A stretch of 64,000 bases of DNA from Melastoma dodecandrum (GCA_029817715.1 JARUPY010000270.1:22852-86851), one strand, 5' to 3'. Positions 23,838 to 34,624 are shown, counted from the stretch's first letter. Numbers and translations: made by a program. Notes: generated from the letters alone by a model not told the origin.

Positions 23838-26800
23838 ATGCCGAGGAATACTCGAAGCCGTGAATTTCAGAATCCCTTAGATGGGGAAAACCAAGAACTT
23901 CCTCCGGGAATGAACTTGGAAGCGCCAGCCCTAGGAGGCCAGGCAGCTACGAACCAGTCCACTTTTGATTCACATGCCCAAGTGCCGGCCCTAGGAGGCC
24001 AGGCAGCTACGAACCAGTCCACTTTTGATTCACATGCCCAAGTGCCGGCCCTAGGAGGCCAGGCAGCTACAAACCAGTCCGCTTTTGATTCACATGCCCC
24101 GTCCGAATTTATTTCGAGACTGGAGTTCCACAAGGAATTGGGGAATGTGCGTCAGGATTTGACCGATATGAAGGGCATCCTAATGGATGTCCAAACTCTA
24201 ATAGGGCGTCTTTCTGGCCCGAGAGACGAGGAAAGAGTAAGACCTCGTATGAGAGAGGCCCCCTTTAGGGAGTCTACGTTCATGGCAGACGCTCGTCGGA
24301 CTACTCAAGGGCCACGTAACGTGACTTTTGAGCAATCCGACATAAGGACAAATGCTCTTTTCGAACCCGGGAATCTGGTTCCCCCTAGTCGACCCTCTTC
24401 TTCACGTAATCGACCAACGAATACGTATTGGAATGAGGCAGAGGACTTTCAAGAGGAAACAGACCGAAGGGAGGATTTTATTCCGTCTCATCGCCCTGGA
24501 AAAGAACCTGTAATCGACGCGACTGGAGACCCCTATGAGCTTGGATCCCGAGGTGGAAACTTTCGGGAGGAACCTTCTTTCTACATGAGGGATCCAGTGA
24601 ATCAGGCAATGGGGGAAAGATCTCCGTACAGCCCGATAAGGTCAACTCGACCTCCAGCGCAGGCCCCAGTAGGCGGTATACCCCCAGACTTGAGGGAGAC
24701 CATAACTCAGGTTATAGAGCAAGTCGTCCCCGGAATAGCTCGGCGAGACGATACCTGTTTGTACAGGTCTCCCTATCCTGCATATGTCGACAGGGATTTC
24801 CCTCTACCTAGAGGTTATAAGGTGCCCGACTTTACTCGTTTTTCGGGTGAAGATGAAATGACCCCACTCGAGCATGTCGCTCGCTTCACTCACCAACTTG
24901 GTGAGGCGGCTGGGAACGACTTTTGGAAACTGAAGCTTTTCCCTAACTCATTAACGGGAGATGCCTTTACGTGGTATGCGAGTTTGCCGCCAGGGTCAGT
25001 AGCCTCGTGGACTCAGATGCAGTCTATGTTCGTTAAGACCTTTGCTCGACTGGATACCCCCATGTCAATGTTTGAGGTAATGCGCCTTAAGCAGGCTAAC
25101 GGAGAACACCCAGGACAGTTTCTAATGAAACTTAGGAAGGCCCTACTACGGTGTAGACCCCCCATACCGGAGAAAGATCAGTTACTTCTCGCATTAAATG
25201 CGTTGACAATCCCGTTCCGGAAAAAGCTGCAGGGCGAGCGCTTTGCTGACCTGTATGACTTAGCAAGGAGGGCTACTGAGTATTATCAGCTCCTTACAGA
25301 GGAAGCCCAGCTGACTCGAGCCTACCAAGTCGACACTTATGAAGTCGACGTGGCGGAATTTGTCAAGGGGGAGTCGACTATATGCGATCCCCTGACTAAG
25401 AAGAATTCCAAAGCTAAGGCATCCCAAAAGAATGCCGAGGAAAGAAAATATTCTTTCGATACGGATAAAGTCGACGCGATATTCGACTGGCTTTATCAAA
25501 GGAAAAGGATTAGGCTCAAGCCCGGCCATCGAGTCCCTCAGACAGAGAGGGAAAAGAATAGGAATTACTGCAAGTGGCATGGGTCCTTCACCCATGCTAC
25601 TAAGGACTGTTTGTCCTTTAGAAATATCATTCAGGATTTAATAGAGTCTAAAGAGCTCCGTTTTCCCGAGGTCGACGAAGTCGCCGTGGTGGATGATAAT
25701 CCATTCGAGGATGAAGTCGCCATTCATACGTTTGACATATTTGATGCTGAGGTTAATCTCTTAGAAGTTATTAACGACTCTGCTGTACCCTCGCAGGACT
25801 TACAAGCAACCGGCGAGACTTTGGTGGCCAATGCCCTGATGAAGCGACTGGCTGAGCGTGGGGTCTTCATTCTGCCCAAAGGAAGGGAGAAGTGGCTATG
25901 CCACTGGCACTTGAACGACACTCATACTACGGATCAGTGCCACACGTTCAAGAAGTACCTACTGGACAGCAAGACGGAGGGGTGGTACGACTTGACCCCG
26001 TTCGAGGAAGCAGCAATGTCACTGAACACTTCCCGAGGATCTTCTCACGCCCTCAAAAGCCCTCCTAGCGCAGATCGTCGATTAGCCTTGCGAGGAGGAA
26101 GAGGAGGCCCCCAGGGTCACAAGGGGAATGGAGAGGCAGTCGCCCGGGGAACAGAACGCCCGGCACGGCGACTGGAGTTCATAGACTCGTCTGGCCAAAG
26201 GGTCATCAAACAGGGGTACACTAGAACTACCCCTGTCAAGGAGATTAGACCGGTAGAAGAGCATAAGGAAGCGGACCAACCTCAGCAGGCCGTGAATCGC
26301 AGGCCCCGCTACGCGTCGCAGACAGTTGATCCTCAGGAACTGCGGAGGGGGCCACCTATTGCCCAATTCCTGGACGAAAAGCTGCTGTGCCAAAAGTGCA
26401 AGCTGATCGCTCACAACCGCATACTCATCACCCAGCTCTGCACAGCATGCTGCGTTAACTACTTCTTGCGGCTCGTCGACTTATCCGCAAAAGGGGAGAT
26501 GCTGGTGAAGGCAGTCCGTCCTGAGGGCTCAGGTAATTCGAACCCTAACAAGCCCTCTTCGAATAGGCCAGCAGATAACCCTGTGCAGGTAGGATATGAC
26601 CCAGCCGACGAAAGGTTTGTAGAGGTAGGTCGACTTCCTTTTGGTTCTAAGAAACCAAGGTTTGTCAAAGCGCTTAACCCTTCGTCTCAATGGCAGAAGG
26701 CGGAAAGGAAGGTTACGCTTCCCGTGAGGGCTCAAAAGAGAAAAGAAAGGCGTCTAAGTCACGCCCAGAAGAAGCCAAGAATGACCCCTGTGATGCCACC

Positions 26801-27869
26801 CGTTGGCGGGAATCACACCACAGGAAAACAAGTCGCAGAGCCCGAGCGAGTCGAGTCTACTGACTACTCGGAAGACCCAGGCTCGAGCTTCGACTACACT
26901 CCTCTACGAGGAGATAAGCCCTGCGACTTCAACGCAGAGCAAGGGCCCCTCGTGAGCTGTAACGCTCTTACCCTCCCTGCGGAGTTCGCCTGCAACAACA
27001 AGTCGGAGGCACCGGAAGGTAAAACTCTCGACTCTAAAGTCATTACATTTCCTTCTGGCTTCCCTCTGCACTGGTTGAGAAAACCATCAGATCGCATGAA
27101 ACAGCATATGCATTCGCTGTACATCTCAGCCACCTTTGATGGTGTCTTAGTGGGCCGAGTCTTAATAGACAATGGCGCCACTGTCAATGTTCTTCCCCTT
27201 GCCAAGTTTAGATTACTTGGGTACAAGCCTAGCGAGTTGGTGCGAACCGACGTAGCTGTAAGTGGCTTTAATGGGAGAAAATCCGAGTGCCTGGGCATAT
27301 GCTCCGTGCGCCTAGGCGTCGGGAGACACGAGCAGGAAACTGCTTTCTTTGTAATCGATATAGCCCCTTCATTTAATGCGCTTTTAGGACGCGATTGGCT
27401 TCATAAGGCCGCCGCGATTCCATCTACTTTGCATAGGGAGTTAATCTTATGGCTTGACTCCGAAATAGAGATCGTTAAGGCTGATGAATACTCCTGTTGT
27501 GACAAGGGTATTTTGCATACAGAGACGTGTAAGACAATCAAGGACCTTACTCTGGATCAGCGCTACAAGCTGGGAGACCCCACAGTCGGACCCCTAGGTG
27601 AACCTTCTGGGAAGTTCGACTTCATCGTAAGCTATGGCACCTCTCACCCCAAGCCTGACGAAGGACCCATTGTGCCAACAGGATGGGGGCCCGACTTCAC
27701 AGACAAGGACATAGATGAGGTTCTGCAGGAGGTAGTCACGACCAAAGATGGAGGCGAGACGAACAACAGCCCAAGCGGCAACAAGGGAGAAGCGCCTAAG
27801 AGCCAAGAGAGCACTGCGACGGAGTTGGAGCCCGATAGACTCCTACACGAAGGGACGTATGGACAGTGA
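23838..27869 (+). CDS. Gypsy gag-protease polyprotein
   Basis: A 1343-codon frame from the ATG at 23838. A variable N-terminus with a 60-bp triplication is followed by the conserved retrotransposon gag region (YKVPDFTRFSGEDEMTPLEH, HQLGEAAGNDFWKLKLFPNS, FTWYASLPPGSVASWTQM). Two Cys/His segments come later (YCKWHGSFTHATKDC, WLCHWHLNDTHTTDQCH). The aspartic protease is near residue 1111, with VLIDNGATVNVLPLAKF, where DNGA stands in place of the usual DSGA/DTGA, and LLGRDWLH further on. The protein would form the particle and mature the polyprotein. It overlaps the RT frame by 122 bases in the +1 register, so pol expression would need a frameshift or other recoding. Confidence 0.9.
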   Translation: MPRNTRSREFQNPLDGENQELPPGMNLEAPALGGQAATNQSTFDSHAQVPALGGQAATNQSTFDSHAQVPALGGQAATNQSAFDSHAPSEFISRLEFHKELGNVRQDLTDMKGILMDVQTLIGRLSGPRDEERVRPRMREAPFRESTFMADARRTTQGPRNVTFEQSDIRTNALFEPGNLVPPSRPSSSRNRPTNTYWNEAEDFQEETDRREDFIPSHRPGKEPVIDATGDPYELGSRGGNFREEPSFYMRDPVNQAMGERSPYSPIRSTRPPAQAPVGGIPPDLRETITQVIEQVVPGIARRDDTCLYRSPYPAYVDRDFPLPRGYKVPDFTRFSGEDEMTPLEHVARFTHQLGEAAGNDFWKLKLFPNSLTGDAFTWYASLPPGSVASWTQMQSMFVKTFARLDTPMSMFEVMRLKQANGEHPGQFLMKLRKALLRCRPPIPEKDQLLLALNALTIPFRKKLQGERFADLYDLARRATEYYQLLTEEAQLTRAYQVDTYEVDVAEFVKGESTICDPLTKKNSKAKASQKNAEERKYSFDTDKVDAIFDWLYQRKRIRLKPGHRVPQTEREKNRNYCKWHGSFTHATKDCLSFRNIIQDLIESKELRFPEVDEVAVVDDNPFEDEVAIHTFDIFDAEVNLLEVINDSAVPSQDLQATGETLVANALMKRLAERGVFILPKGREKWLCHWHLNDTHTTDQCHTFKKYLLDSKTEGWYDLTPFEEAAMSLNTSRGSSHALKSPPSADRRLALRGGRGGPQGHKGNGEAVARGTERPARRLEFIDSSGQRVIKQGYTRTTPVKEIRPVEEHKEADQPQQAVNRRPRYASQTVDPQELRRGPPIAQFLDEKLLCQKCKLIAHNRILITQLCTACCVNYFLRLVDLSAKGEMLVKAVRPEGSGNSNPNKPSSNRPADNPVQVGYDPADERFVEVGRLPFGSKKPRFVKALNPSSQWQKAERKVTLPVRAQKRKERRLSHAQKKPRMTPVMPPVGGNHTTGKQVAEPERVESTDYSEDPGSSFDYTPLRGDKPCDFNAEQGPLVSCNALTLPAEFACNNKSEAPEGKTLDSKVITFPSGFPLHWLRKPSDRMKQHMHSLYISATFDGVLVGRVLIDNGATVNVLPLAKFRLLGYKPSELVRTDVAVSGFNGRKSECLGICSVRLGVGRHEQETAFFVIDIAPSFNALLGRDWLHKAAAIPSTLHRELILWLDSEIEIVKADEYSCCDKGILHTETCKTIKDLTLDQRYKLGDPTVGPLGEPSGKFDFIVSYGTSHPKPDEGPIVPTGWGPDFTDKDIDEVLQEVVTTKDGGETNNSPSGNKGEAPKSQESTATELEPDRLLHEGTYGQ
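23920..24099 (+). repeat. three tandem 60-bp units in gag
   Basis: Three copies of a 60-bp unit encoding 20 residues (PALGGQAATNQSTFDSHAQV). Units one and two are nearly identical and the third has a few changes. The length keeps the gag frame. Confidence 0.9.
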
Positions 27870-28929
27870 GGAGAAAGGTCATGCAGTCGCTGATATCCTA
27901 CAGCGACTTCAGAAGCATGTTAGGATGTCTAGGAAAGTAGGATGCCAAATAGGCAACATCAATTTCGAAGCTAGGTCATGTAATAACGTTGACACCGATC
28001 TAGGTGGTGTCCAGAGTCATGAGTCACTGATGATGCCATGTGACTCACTCGTAAGTGTCAATTTAGGCGAGGCATCAAGCCCTCGAATTGTTTTCATCAG
28101 TTCTTCAATGAATAAAGAACTTTTCAATTCTATCAAAGCTACTTTAGAAGAGTTTAAAGACTGTTTCGCTTGGGATTACACTGAGATGCCTGGCCTAGAT
28201 CGCCGACTTGTGGAACACAAGTTACCAATCAAAACGGGATTTAAACCAGTCCAACAGGCGCCGAGGAGAATGACTCATGAAGTCACTCAAGCAGTATTCG
28301 AGGAAGTCAAGAAGCTCTTTAAAGCTGGATATATAAGGACATCGAGGTACACCGAATGGATATCCAGTATAGTTCCTGTCATTAAGAAGAATGGTAAGAT
28401 TAGAGTTTGCATCGACTTCAGAGACTTGAATCGTGCCACTCCAAAAGATGAGTACCCCATGCCTATCGCAGACGACTTAGTCGACAAGACTGCAGGGCAC
28501 CAAATTATGTCCTTCATGGATGGTTTTTCAGGATATAACCAAATCTTCCTAGCTGAGGAGGATATCCATAAAACTGCGTTCAGGTGTCCCTTAGGCATTT
28601 TCGAATGGGTAGTCATGCCATTCGGACTCAAAAACGCTGGGGCAACCTATCAACGAGCCATGAACGCTATATTTAATGCCTCGATTAACAAAACAGTCGA
28701 AGTATACATAGACGATATAGTGGTCAAGTCGCAAGACGAGAAGTCACATGTTAATGACCTTAGAAATGCTTTCATTCAAATGAGAAAGCATCAGCTCAAA
28801 CTAAACCCTCTCAAATGTGCCTTCGGAGTCAGAGCAGGACATTTCCTAGGGTTCCTAGTCCATCAACGTGGTATAGAAGTCGACCAGAACAAAGTGAATG
28901 CCATTCAAAGATTGAAACCCTCCGAGTAA
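27748..28929 (+). CDS. Gypsy reverse transcriptase segment of pol
   Basis: This frame opens inside the end of gag and holds the reverse transcriptase. Family blocks in order: LPIKTGFKPVQQAPRRM, WISSIVPVIKKNGKIRVCID, FRDLNRATPKDEYPMP, MSFMDGFSGYNQI, MPFGLKNAGATYQRAMN and the catalytic YIDDIVVKS near residue 320, then HFLGFLVHQRGIEVDQNKV. It stops at 28929 just where family members continue into the RNase H region. Downstream sequence continues in another frame, consistent with a single-base indel. Confidence 0.9.
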   Translation: MEARRTTAQAATREKRLRAKRALRRSWSPIDSYTKGRMDSEEKGHAVADILQRLQKHVRMSRKVGCQIGNINFEARSCNNVDTDLGGVQSHESLMMPCDSLVSVNLGEASSPRIVFISSSMNKELFNSIKATLEEFKDCFAWDYTEMPGLDRRLVEHKLPIKTGFKPVQQAPRRMTHEVTQAVFEEVKKLFKAGYIRTSRYTEWISSIVPVIKKNGKIRVCIDFRDLNRATPKDEYPMPIADDLVDKTAGHQIMSFMDGFSGYNQIFLAEEDIHKTAFRCPLGIFEWVVMPFGLKNAGATYQRAMNAIFNASINKTVEVYIDDIVVKSQDEKSHVNDLRNAFIQMRKHQLKLNPLKCAFGVRAGHFLGFLVHQRGIEVDQNKVNAIQRLKPSE

Positions 28930-31318
28930 TAAGAAGCAGTTACAGGCTTTCTTAGGAAGGATCAATTATCTAAGGCGATTTATCGGTAACGTCGCTGGAC
29001 GGACAGAAGTTTTTTCGACTTTACTGAAGGCGAAGGGAAATTTTGTGTGGAGCGACGAACACCAAAAAGCATTTGAAGGCTTAAAGGAGTATTTAATGAA
29101 GCCGCCTGTGCTTGTCCCTCCTCGGATAGGAAAGTCCTATCTGCTTTACGTGGCAGCGACTGAATCAGTCATCGGTGCCATGTTAGCCCAAGAGGCGGAG
29201 GACAAAATTGAGAGAGCGGTCTACTATTTGTCAAGACAACTGACGGCCACAGAAAAGCGCTATACAATTAAGGAGAAGTTGTGCCTATCGGTCTTCTATG
29301 CTGTTAAGAAGCTGAGACATTATATCGGATCCCAAGAGGTTCATGTTATTGCCAAGTCTCCAGTCATAAAATACTTTTTCGAAAGTCCCCTATTGACCGG
29401 AAGAATTAGTAAATGGAGCTTGGTCCTATCCGCATACGATCTGCATTTCAAACCTCAACAGTCGGTGAAAGGGCAGGCCTTAGCCGACTTCTTAGTGAAC
29501 CACGATCCATCTACATCAATCGATCAAGAGGAATCCCTTGAAGATGTCTGGCAAGCTTGGTTTGATGGATCTTCGGCGAAATCCGGCGTAGGCATAGGCC
29601 TCCACATACTTTCGCCACTAGGAAAGGACGTTCGCCTAGCATATCGTTTGTCGGCGACTCATACAAACAATGCGACTGAATATGAAGCGTTGATCACGCT
29701 CTTGAAGGAATTATTAGCCTTGGGAGCCAGGAAAGCCAGAGTAATGGGAGACTCTCAACTGGTTATTAACCAGATGAACGGCGACTCTCTATGTCAAGAG
29801 AAACTCGCACCCTATCATCAAGTCGCTCGAAGGCTAGTCAAGCGGTTCGAAGTAATTACTTTCCTCTTTGTAGGCCGGGAGGAAAACACAATCGCTAACG
29901 ACTTAGCCCAAAAGGCTTCGGGATACAAGGCCAAAAGAGGAAGCGATTGTATCCCAGAAATAGCTTCCCACCTAGCTCCCCAAGGAGACGCGTTCACTCT
30001 GAACATAATGACAAGCGATAAAGATTGGAGGAGGCCAATCACCGACTTCCTCTCCGACCCAACACAAAAGGCGAGCCAAAGAATCAAGACTCAGGCTTTG
30101 TCGTACACCCTTATAGATGGGGTACTTTACAGAAAGACAAAAGAAGGAGTCCTACTAAGGTGCGTCGACTTAGACGAAGCGACCCCAATTATGTTGGAGA
30201 CTCACCAGGGTTTATGCGGGTCTCACCAATCTGGCACCAAAATGTCTTGGACTATCCAAAGACATGGATTTTACTGGCCATCAATGCTAAAAAATTGCAT
30301 AGAAATGGCTAGAGGATGTCAAGAGTGCCAAAGGCATGGTCCTGCGACGAGAGCTCCAGCGTCCGACTTAATCTCAGTCATTAAGCCTTGGCCATTTAGG
30401 ACTTGGGCCCTGGATATAATCGGAGAGATTCACCCACACTCGAGTAAAGGCGATGCCTACATTCTAGTCGCTACTGACTACTTTACCAAGTGGGTCGAGG
30501 CTCAAGTATATACGAAAATTAACCACAAAGAGGTGATCGACTTTCTCAGATCTTTCATCATTTATAGATTTGGGATTCCCCAGAATATTGTAGTAGACAA
30601 TGGCACCGTTTTCAATAATGAGAAGGTGCGTGAATTCGCTGCTGAGTTCAGCTTTTCAATCACTAATTCGACACCTTATTACCCCCAGTCGAATGGACAA
30701 GCTGAAGCTACTAATAAGCTCATAAAGAATAACATTCAGAAAATGGTTGGTGCAAATCCAAGAGAATGGCACAAACTATTACAGGACACCTTGTGGGCTC
30801 TAAGAGTCACCAAGAGAGACAGCACAGGAGAAGCCCCTTTTTCGCTGGTATATGGGCAAGATGTTGTCCTACCTATTGAGATTCGATACAAGTCGCTCAG
30901 GGTAGCTCATCCTGACTTACAAGACGAGGCAATGTACCTCGCTTTAGAAGAATTGGAAAAGAAGCGACTCGACGTAATAGACCGACTCGAGATACATAAG
31001 CAAAGAATTGCTAGGCACTATAATAAAAAGGTTGTCCATAAGCGCTTCAAAATGGGCGACTTAGTATGGAAGATGATCCTACCTCTTAAATCGAAGGACC
31101 AAGTCCTGGGTAAGTGGTCTCCTAATTGGGAGGGTCCATATGAAGTGTGCGAGACATACTCATCTAATACGTATCGACTTATGACCAGAGAAGGGGATAG
31201 ACATCCATTGAAGGTCAATGGTAAATATCTTAAATCCTACCGCGCGACTATCTGGGAAGCTCATCATAAAATCCTAAGACAAAGGACTCCATTAATTTGG
31301 GAAGCGCTTAATTCCTAA
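28925..31318 (+). CDS. Gypsy RNase H, second RNase H and integrase segment of pol
   Basis: Continuation of pol in a shifted frame, with no start codon of its own needed. The RT-linked RNase H contains LLYVAATESVIGAMLAQEAE and YTIKEKLCLSVFYAVKKLRH. A second RNase H follows with WFDGSSAKSGVGIGLHI, NNATEYEALITLLKELLALG and DSQLVINQMNG; this pair is a Tat hallmark. Integrase shows the HHCC finger (HQGLCGSH and CQECQRHG), core residues D in WALDIIGE, D in VVDNGTVFNN and E in PYYPQSNGQAEATNK, and a C-terminal region with GDLVWK. It ends 137 bases before the stop of the antisense gene. Confidence 0.9.
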   Translation, partial: SNKKQLQAFLGRINYLRRFIGNVAGRTEVFSTLLKAKGNFVWSDEHQKAFEGLKEYLMKPPVLVPPRIGKSYLLYVAATESVIGAMLAQEAEDKIERAVYYLSRQLTATEKRYTIKEKLCLSVFYAVKKLRHYIGSQEVHVIAKSPVIKYFFESPLLTGRISKWSLVLSAYDLHFKPQQSVKGQALADFLVNHDPSTSIDQEESLEDVWQAWFDGSSAKSGVGIGLHILSPLGKDVRLAYRLSATHTNNATEYEALITLLKELLALGARKARVMGDSQLVINQMNGDSLCQEKLAPYHQVARRLVKRFEVITFLFVGREENTIANDLAQKASGYKAKRGSDCIPEIASHLAPQGDAFTLNIMTSDKDWRRPITDFLSDPTQKASQRIKTQALSYTLIDGVLYRKTKEGVLLRCVDLDEATPIMLETHQGLCGSHQSGTKMSWTIQRHGFYWPSMLKNCIEMARGCQECQRHGPATRAPASDLISVIKPWPFRTWALDIIGEIHPHSSKGDAYILVATDYFTKWVEAQVYTKINHKEVIDFLRSFIIYRFGIPQNIVVDNGTVFNNEKVREFAAEFSFSITNSTPYYPQSNGQAEATNKLIKNNIQKMVGANPREWHKLLQDTLWALRVTKRDSTGEAPFSLVYGQDVVLPIEIRYKSLRVAHPDLQDEAMYLALEELEKKRLDVIDRLEIHKQRIARHYNKKVVHKRFKMGDLVWKMILPLKSKDQVLGKWSPNWEGPYEVCETYSSNTYRLMTREGDRHPLKVNGKYLKSYRATIWEAHHKILRQRTPLIWEALNS

Positions 31319-31455
31319 GAAAATCGCGCTAGGCTTCAGTAACGCTGTTTGGAAGAATGAATTTAGTTTAGCGTAGTGGGCAGAAATTCATTCGAGACAC
31401 AAGGTACTTGATTTGTTCAGTAAAGCAAAAACAATGGAATTGCATTGTTCCTTGG

Positions 31456-34400
31456 TTACAAATCTAGTTTCCATAACCCGCCAACTTCTCTGAAATCGAG
31501 GACAAGGGATTTACGAGCTCGTCGCTTCGCGTTCACCTTGTTTCGCTGGGCATAAAGGTCGACGACCTTTTCTCTATCCTTCTCAGCGTTGGCCTCCAGC
31601 ACCTCGATTTCTTGAGTATTGATCGACGCAAGCTGCCGAGTCAGGTCATTCTTGAGGTTCGTATAGAACTCTATCTGTCTCTCTGCCTCGGTCAGTTTCT
31701 CTTGCACATCGACCAAACGTTGGCGGGCGTCCTGTGCAGCTTTAGAGGCCTGCCCTCGAGCTTCATTGATCGACTGAATCTTCGAGTCAGTCAAGTCGAA
31801 GGCGACCAGGTCGGCGTAGTAATCCCTCCAGCGGGTCCAGTACGTCAACCTGAAGCTCTTGCAGGCCCCCAGTATTTCGTCCGTGACCCGAGGGGATGTC
31901 TCGATCCTCTTCAACAGCTTCTGCATCCTCCTAAATTCGTTGACGCCTAAGGGGTCAAGGAGCAGAAGTCTGCAAAATTCTTCTATATCCTCGTGAAGCT
32001 TCACCCACGGGTCTTTGGCTGACCTGGAAGTCGCTGCAGCAGGATCCTGAGGAATAAGAGGTAAAATGTTGTTAAACAATACCCTAAGAAGGCCAACGAC
32101 CTCGTGTGATCGAGTACTTACCTCTGGAGGCAGTATATCCTCAGAGCTCTCATCCGAAGAAGAAGGGGGACTAGGAATCTTTTGTCGGCCAGCAGGCACC
32201 TTCACCCTCTTTGGACGAGCCTATAAGGAGGGATACAAGAACCTCAGTTAAAATCGCAATGATACTCCTATGTGTTGTTTAAAACAAAAACACATACCGT
32301 CGCTGTTGTAGGAGTTTGGACTGGAGGAGAAGGAATAGCTCGGTCTTCTTCCTCATAAGTCGACCGAGTCGGTAAGCTGGCCAAGATCGCAACATCCAAA
32401 GCAGCCGGCTCTTCTTGAACCAAGGCCTCAGGAATACGTCGATCCTGAAACAGAATATGATGCAGAACCAAAATTCATATATGAACTAGAGTAATATATC
32501 TTAGCAGGGAGTCGAGCTCACCTCGGCAATCGAAGCCGTCTCGAACACAACCGGAGTGGGCTGGTCACCACCTCCGGTTGACGCTTCGCCCTAGGCAATA
32601 TAGTGCGAGTTAGATACAGAAGCTCAAGATGAATTAGAGTCAGTAGAATCATACCTCTGTAGTTGCTCCTCGAGCGATATCAACCATCGCTAAGGTCGCA
32701 GGCACCGCAGCAGATGATGAACTCACTACTGGTGATCTGAGTGGGGCCACCGCTGCTGGCGACCTGGGAGAAGAAGTCGCCACTACGGTAGTCGGCGACT
32801 TGGGAAGAGGAGCCGCCACTGGAGATGATACCTTCACCAGTCTCCTCCTCTGGGATAGAGGCATCTCCTCAAGACCTTCTTCCTCGGCCGCCTTGCGCTT
32901 TGGAGCGCTTTTAGATCGAGCCTTAGAAGGATCGCCTGCGGCTATTTCCCTGGGTTTCGCGACTTTAGCCTTCCCCTTGCTGGTCGACTTGAGTCTAGAA
33001 GGAGCAGGGGCAAGGGGAGCTTTAGGCTTGGGTTTTCCAGAGCCTTGAGGCATCATTGATCCTGAAAAGGAGAAAGTTCACGATTAATACTAAGAACCCA
33101 ACACTCTTAAAGTAAAGCTAAGTCTTTACCTTTTGCTTTGATATGCGCGTCGTCTATGTAAAAATCAGGCTCCTTGGAGACCTCCAGGAAATGCATCAAA
33201 GCCCGCAGCTCTTCATAGGTAGTCGACCACAGCACAGTGAAGAACTGTGTGGCGAAACAGGCAGAAGCATCAGATGGGAATTCCATCTGGGAGAGCTGCG
33301 CCTTGCTGTTGAGCAAGTCGAGGGTCTTCGGGGCAATCGGCTTGCACCCAATTCTCTTCATCCTGTCCCCGCACAAGCCACCGGTAGGGTCGGCAAGTGG
33401 AACTGCTACACCCTGGATGAACCCAAACTGCCTTGCACACAGCTGAGGGTTATAGACTTCAAAGGTCAGGTAGCCGTCAAAGATAACTGGTAGATCCCTG
33501 CGGGTCAATACCCCATTCCAGAAGCCACGAGCAGCTTGAAGATTAATTTCCTGAGCAAATGTCTTGCCGCCTGGAAAGGGTGCCCAGTTGCGTCGATCTA
33601 CCCTGCCGAAGTCGACGATGTGCTTCATGTGGCCAGTGATCGATGTCATAAGCCATTGATCCTTCCGCTGGCAGCACTGATCCAAGATGGTCTCCCCATA
33701 ATAGGCAGATTCGAGGGGCGAAGAAGGGCCCTTGAACCCAGTCAATCCGGGCATCCACATAGCCGACCAGAGGTGAACTAACCAGAGCAACCCTCCTGCT
33801 GGATGTTTTGGAAATGGCTTGATCTGAGTCGTCGCTCTGTCCAGATCATGGTAAAGAAGACCCAAAATGAAGGGGCCCCAAGAGGTCTCCCTCAGAAAGT
33901 TGGCCACTGCATAAGAAGTGTGGCTGACCTTCTTCCCAGGGAAGCAATAAACAAACTTGCTTAACCAGGTGCTGAGAAACTCGACCTCTTCCCGGGCGCC
34001 AAAACCTTCGGTCGACAACTTCTCATCTGACCCCTTGCCTGCTGAGGCCATTTTTAGGTGCCTGTTCACCACCTCCATGTACTGAAGGGCGCCCTTGGGA
34101 TTAATATCACCTGCCTGAGAGTATTGTCGAACAGGGAGGCCATTGACTTTGCACCTGGTCAAAATCTTCACATCTGCCAATGTAACAGACATGGGACCCT
34201 CCGGGAAATAGAAGCAGTTGACAGCAGAGTTCCAGAAAGGCAGCATGGCCGAACAAACCCTAGGATCACAGTTCTTGTCTGCCACGGACATTCTAAAGAA
34301 CCTCAAGATCTTCTGATTCCTAAACCTCTCTGTGAAATGCTCCTCCCACATCTCAAGCCATTCCACCATCTCAGATTTAGATGCAGAAGGAAAACACAGG

Positions 34401-34624
34401 AAGGATCCCTGACCTTCCCAGTTGAGGGGATCGACGAAATCGGGATGGCAAATCGGGATGGGCTTCTCCGTGACGAGATAGTTGAGCGGCACCGTCCCCG
34501 GGAAAAAATGCTCCGGCAGGATAGGTCCGAGAGTGACGCCCGATCCCTGATCCTCTGCGACCGGAACGGGTCCGGTTGGCCCCGCACGCAGATTATGGAA
34601 CTCGAAAGCCTTAAAAGTCGACAT
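31456..34624 (-). CDS. plant mobile domain (PMD) gene, six exons, antisense within the Gypsy element
   Basis: Six minus-strand exons join in phase at GT-AG borders: 34624-33130, 33061-32655, 32590-32522, 32444-32298, 32220-32122 and 32046-31456, giving about 935 residues. The ATG at 34624 opens STFKAFEFHNL. Exon 1 carries an aminotransferase-like plant mobile domain: FYFPEGPMSVTLADVKILTR, EVEFLSTWLSKFVYCFPGKK and GGLLWLVHLWSAMWMPGL. Exon 2 is basic and Ser/Pro/Ala-rich with KAKVAKPRE and RKAAEEEGLEEM, possibly nuclear-targeting. Exons 3-5 are short and acidic. Exon 6 is a coiled coil (ARQRLVDVQEKLTEAERQIE) ending KLDL. PMD proteins include host MAIN/MAIL1, involved in silencing and gene expression; PMDs are also known in transposable elements. 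The role inside this element is unknown. Confidence 0.82.

Noticed and set aside
23920..24099. CRISPR-like direct repeats
   Set aside because: The units are contiguous, in frame and coding within gag; there are no spacers and the DNA is plant nuclear.
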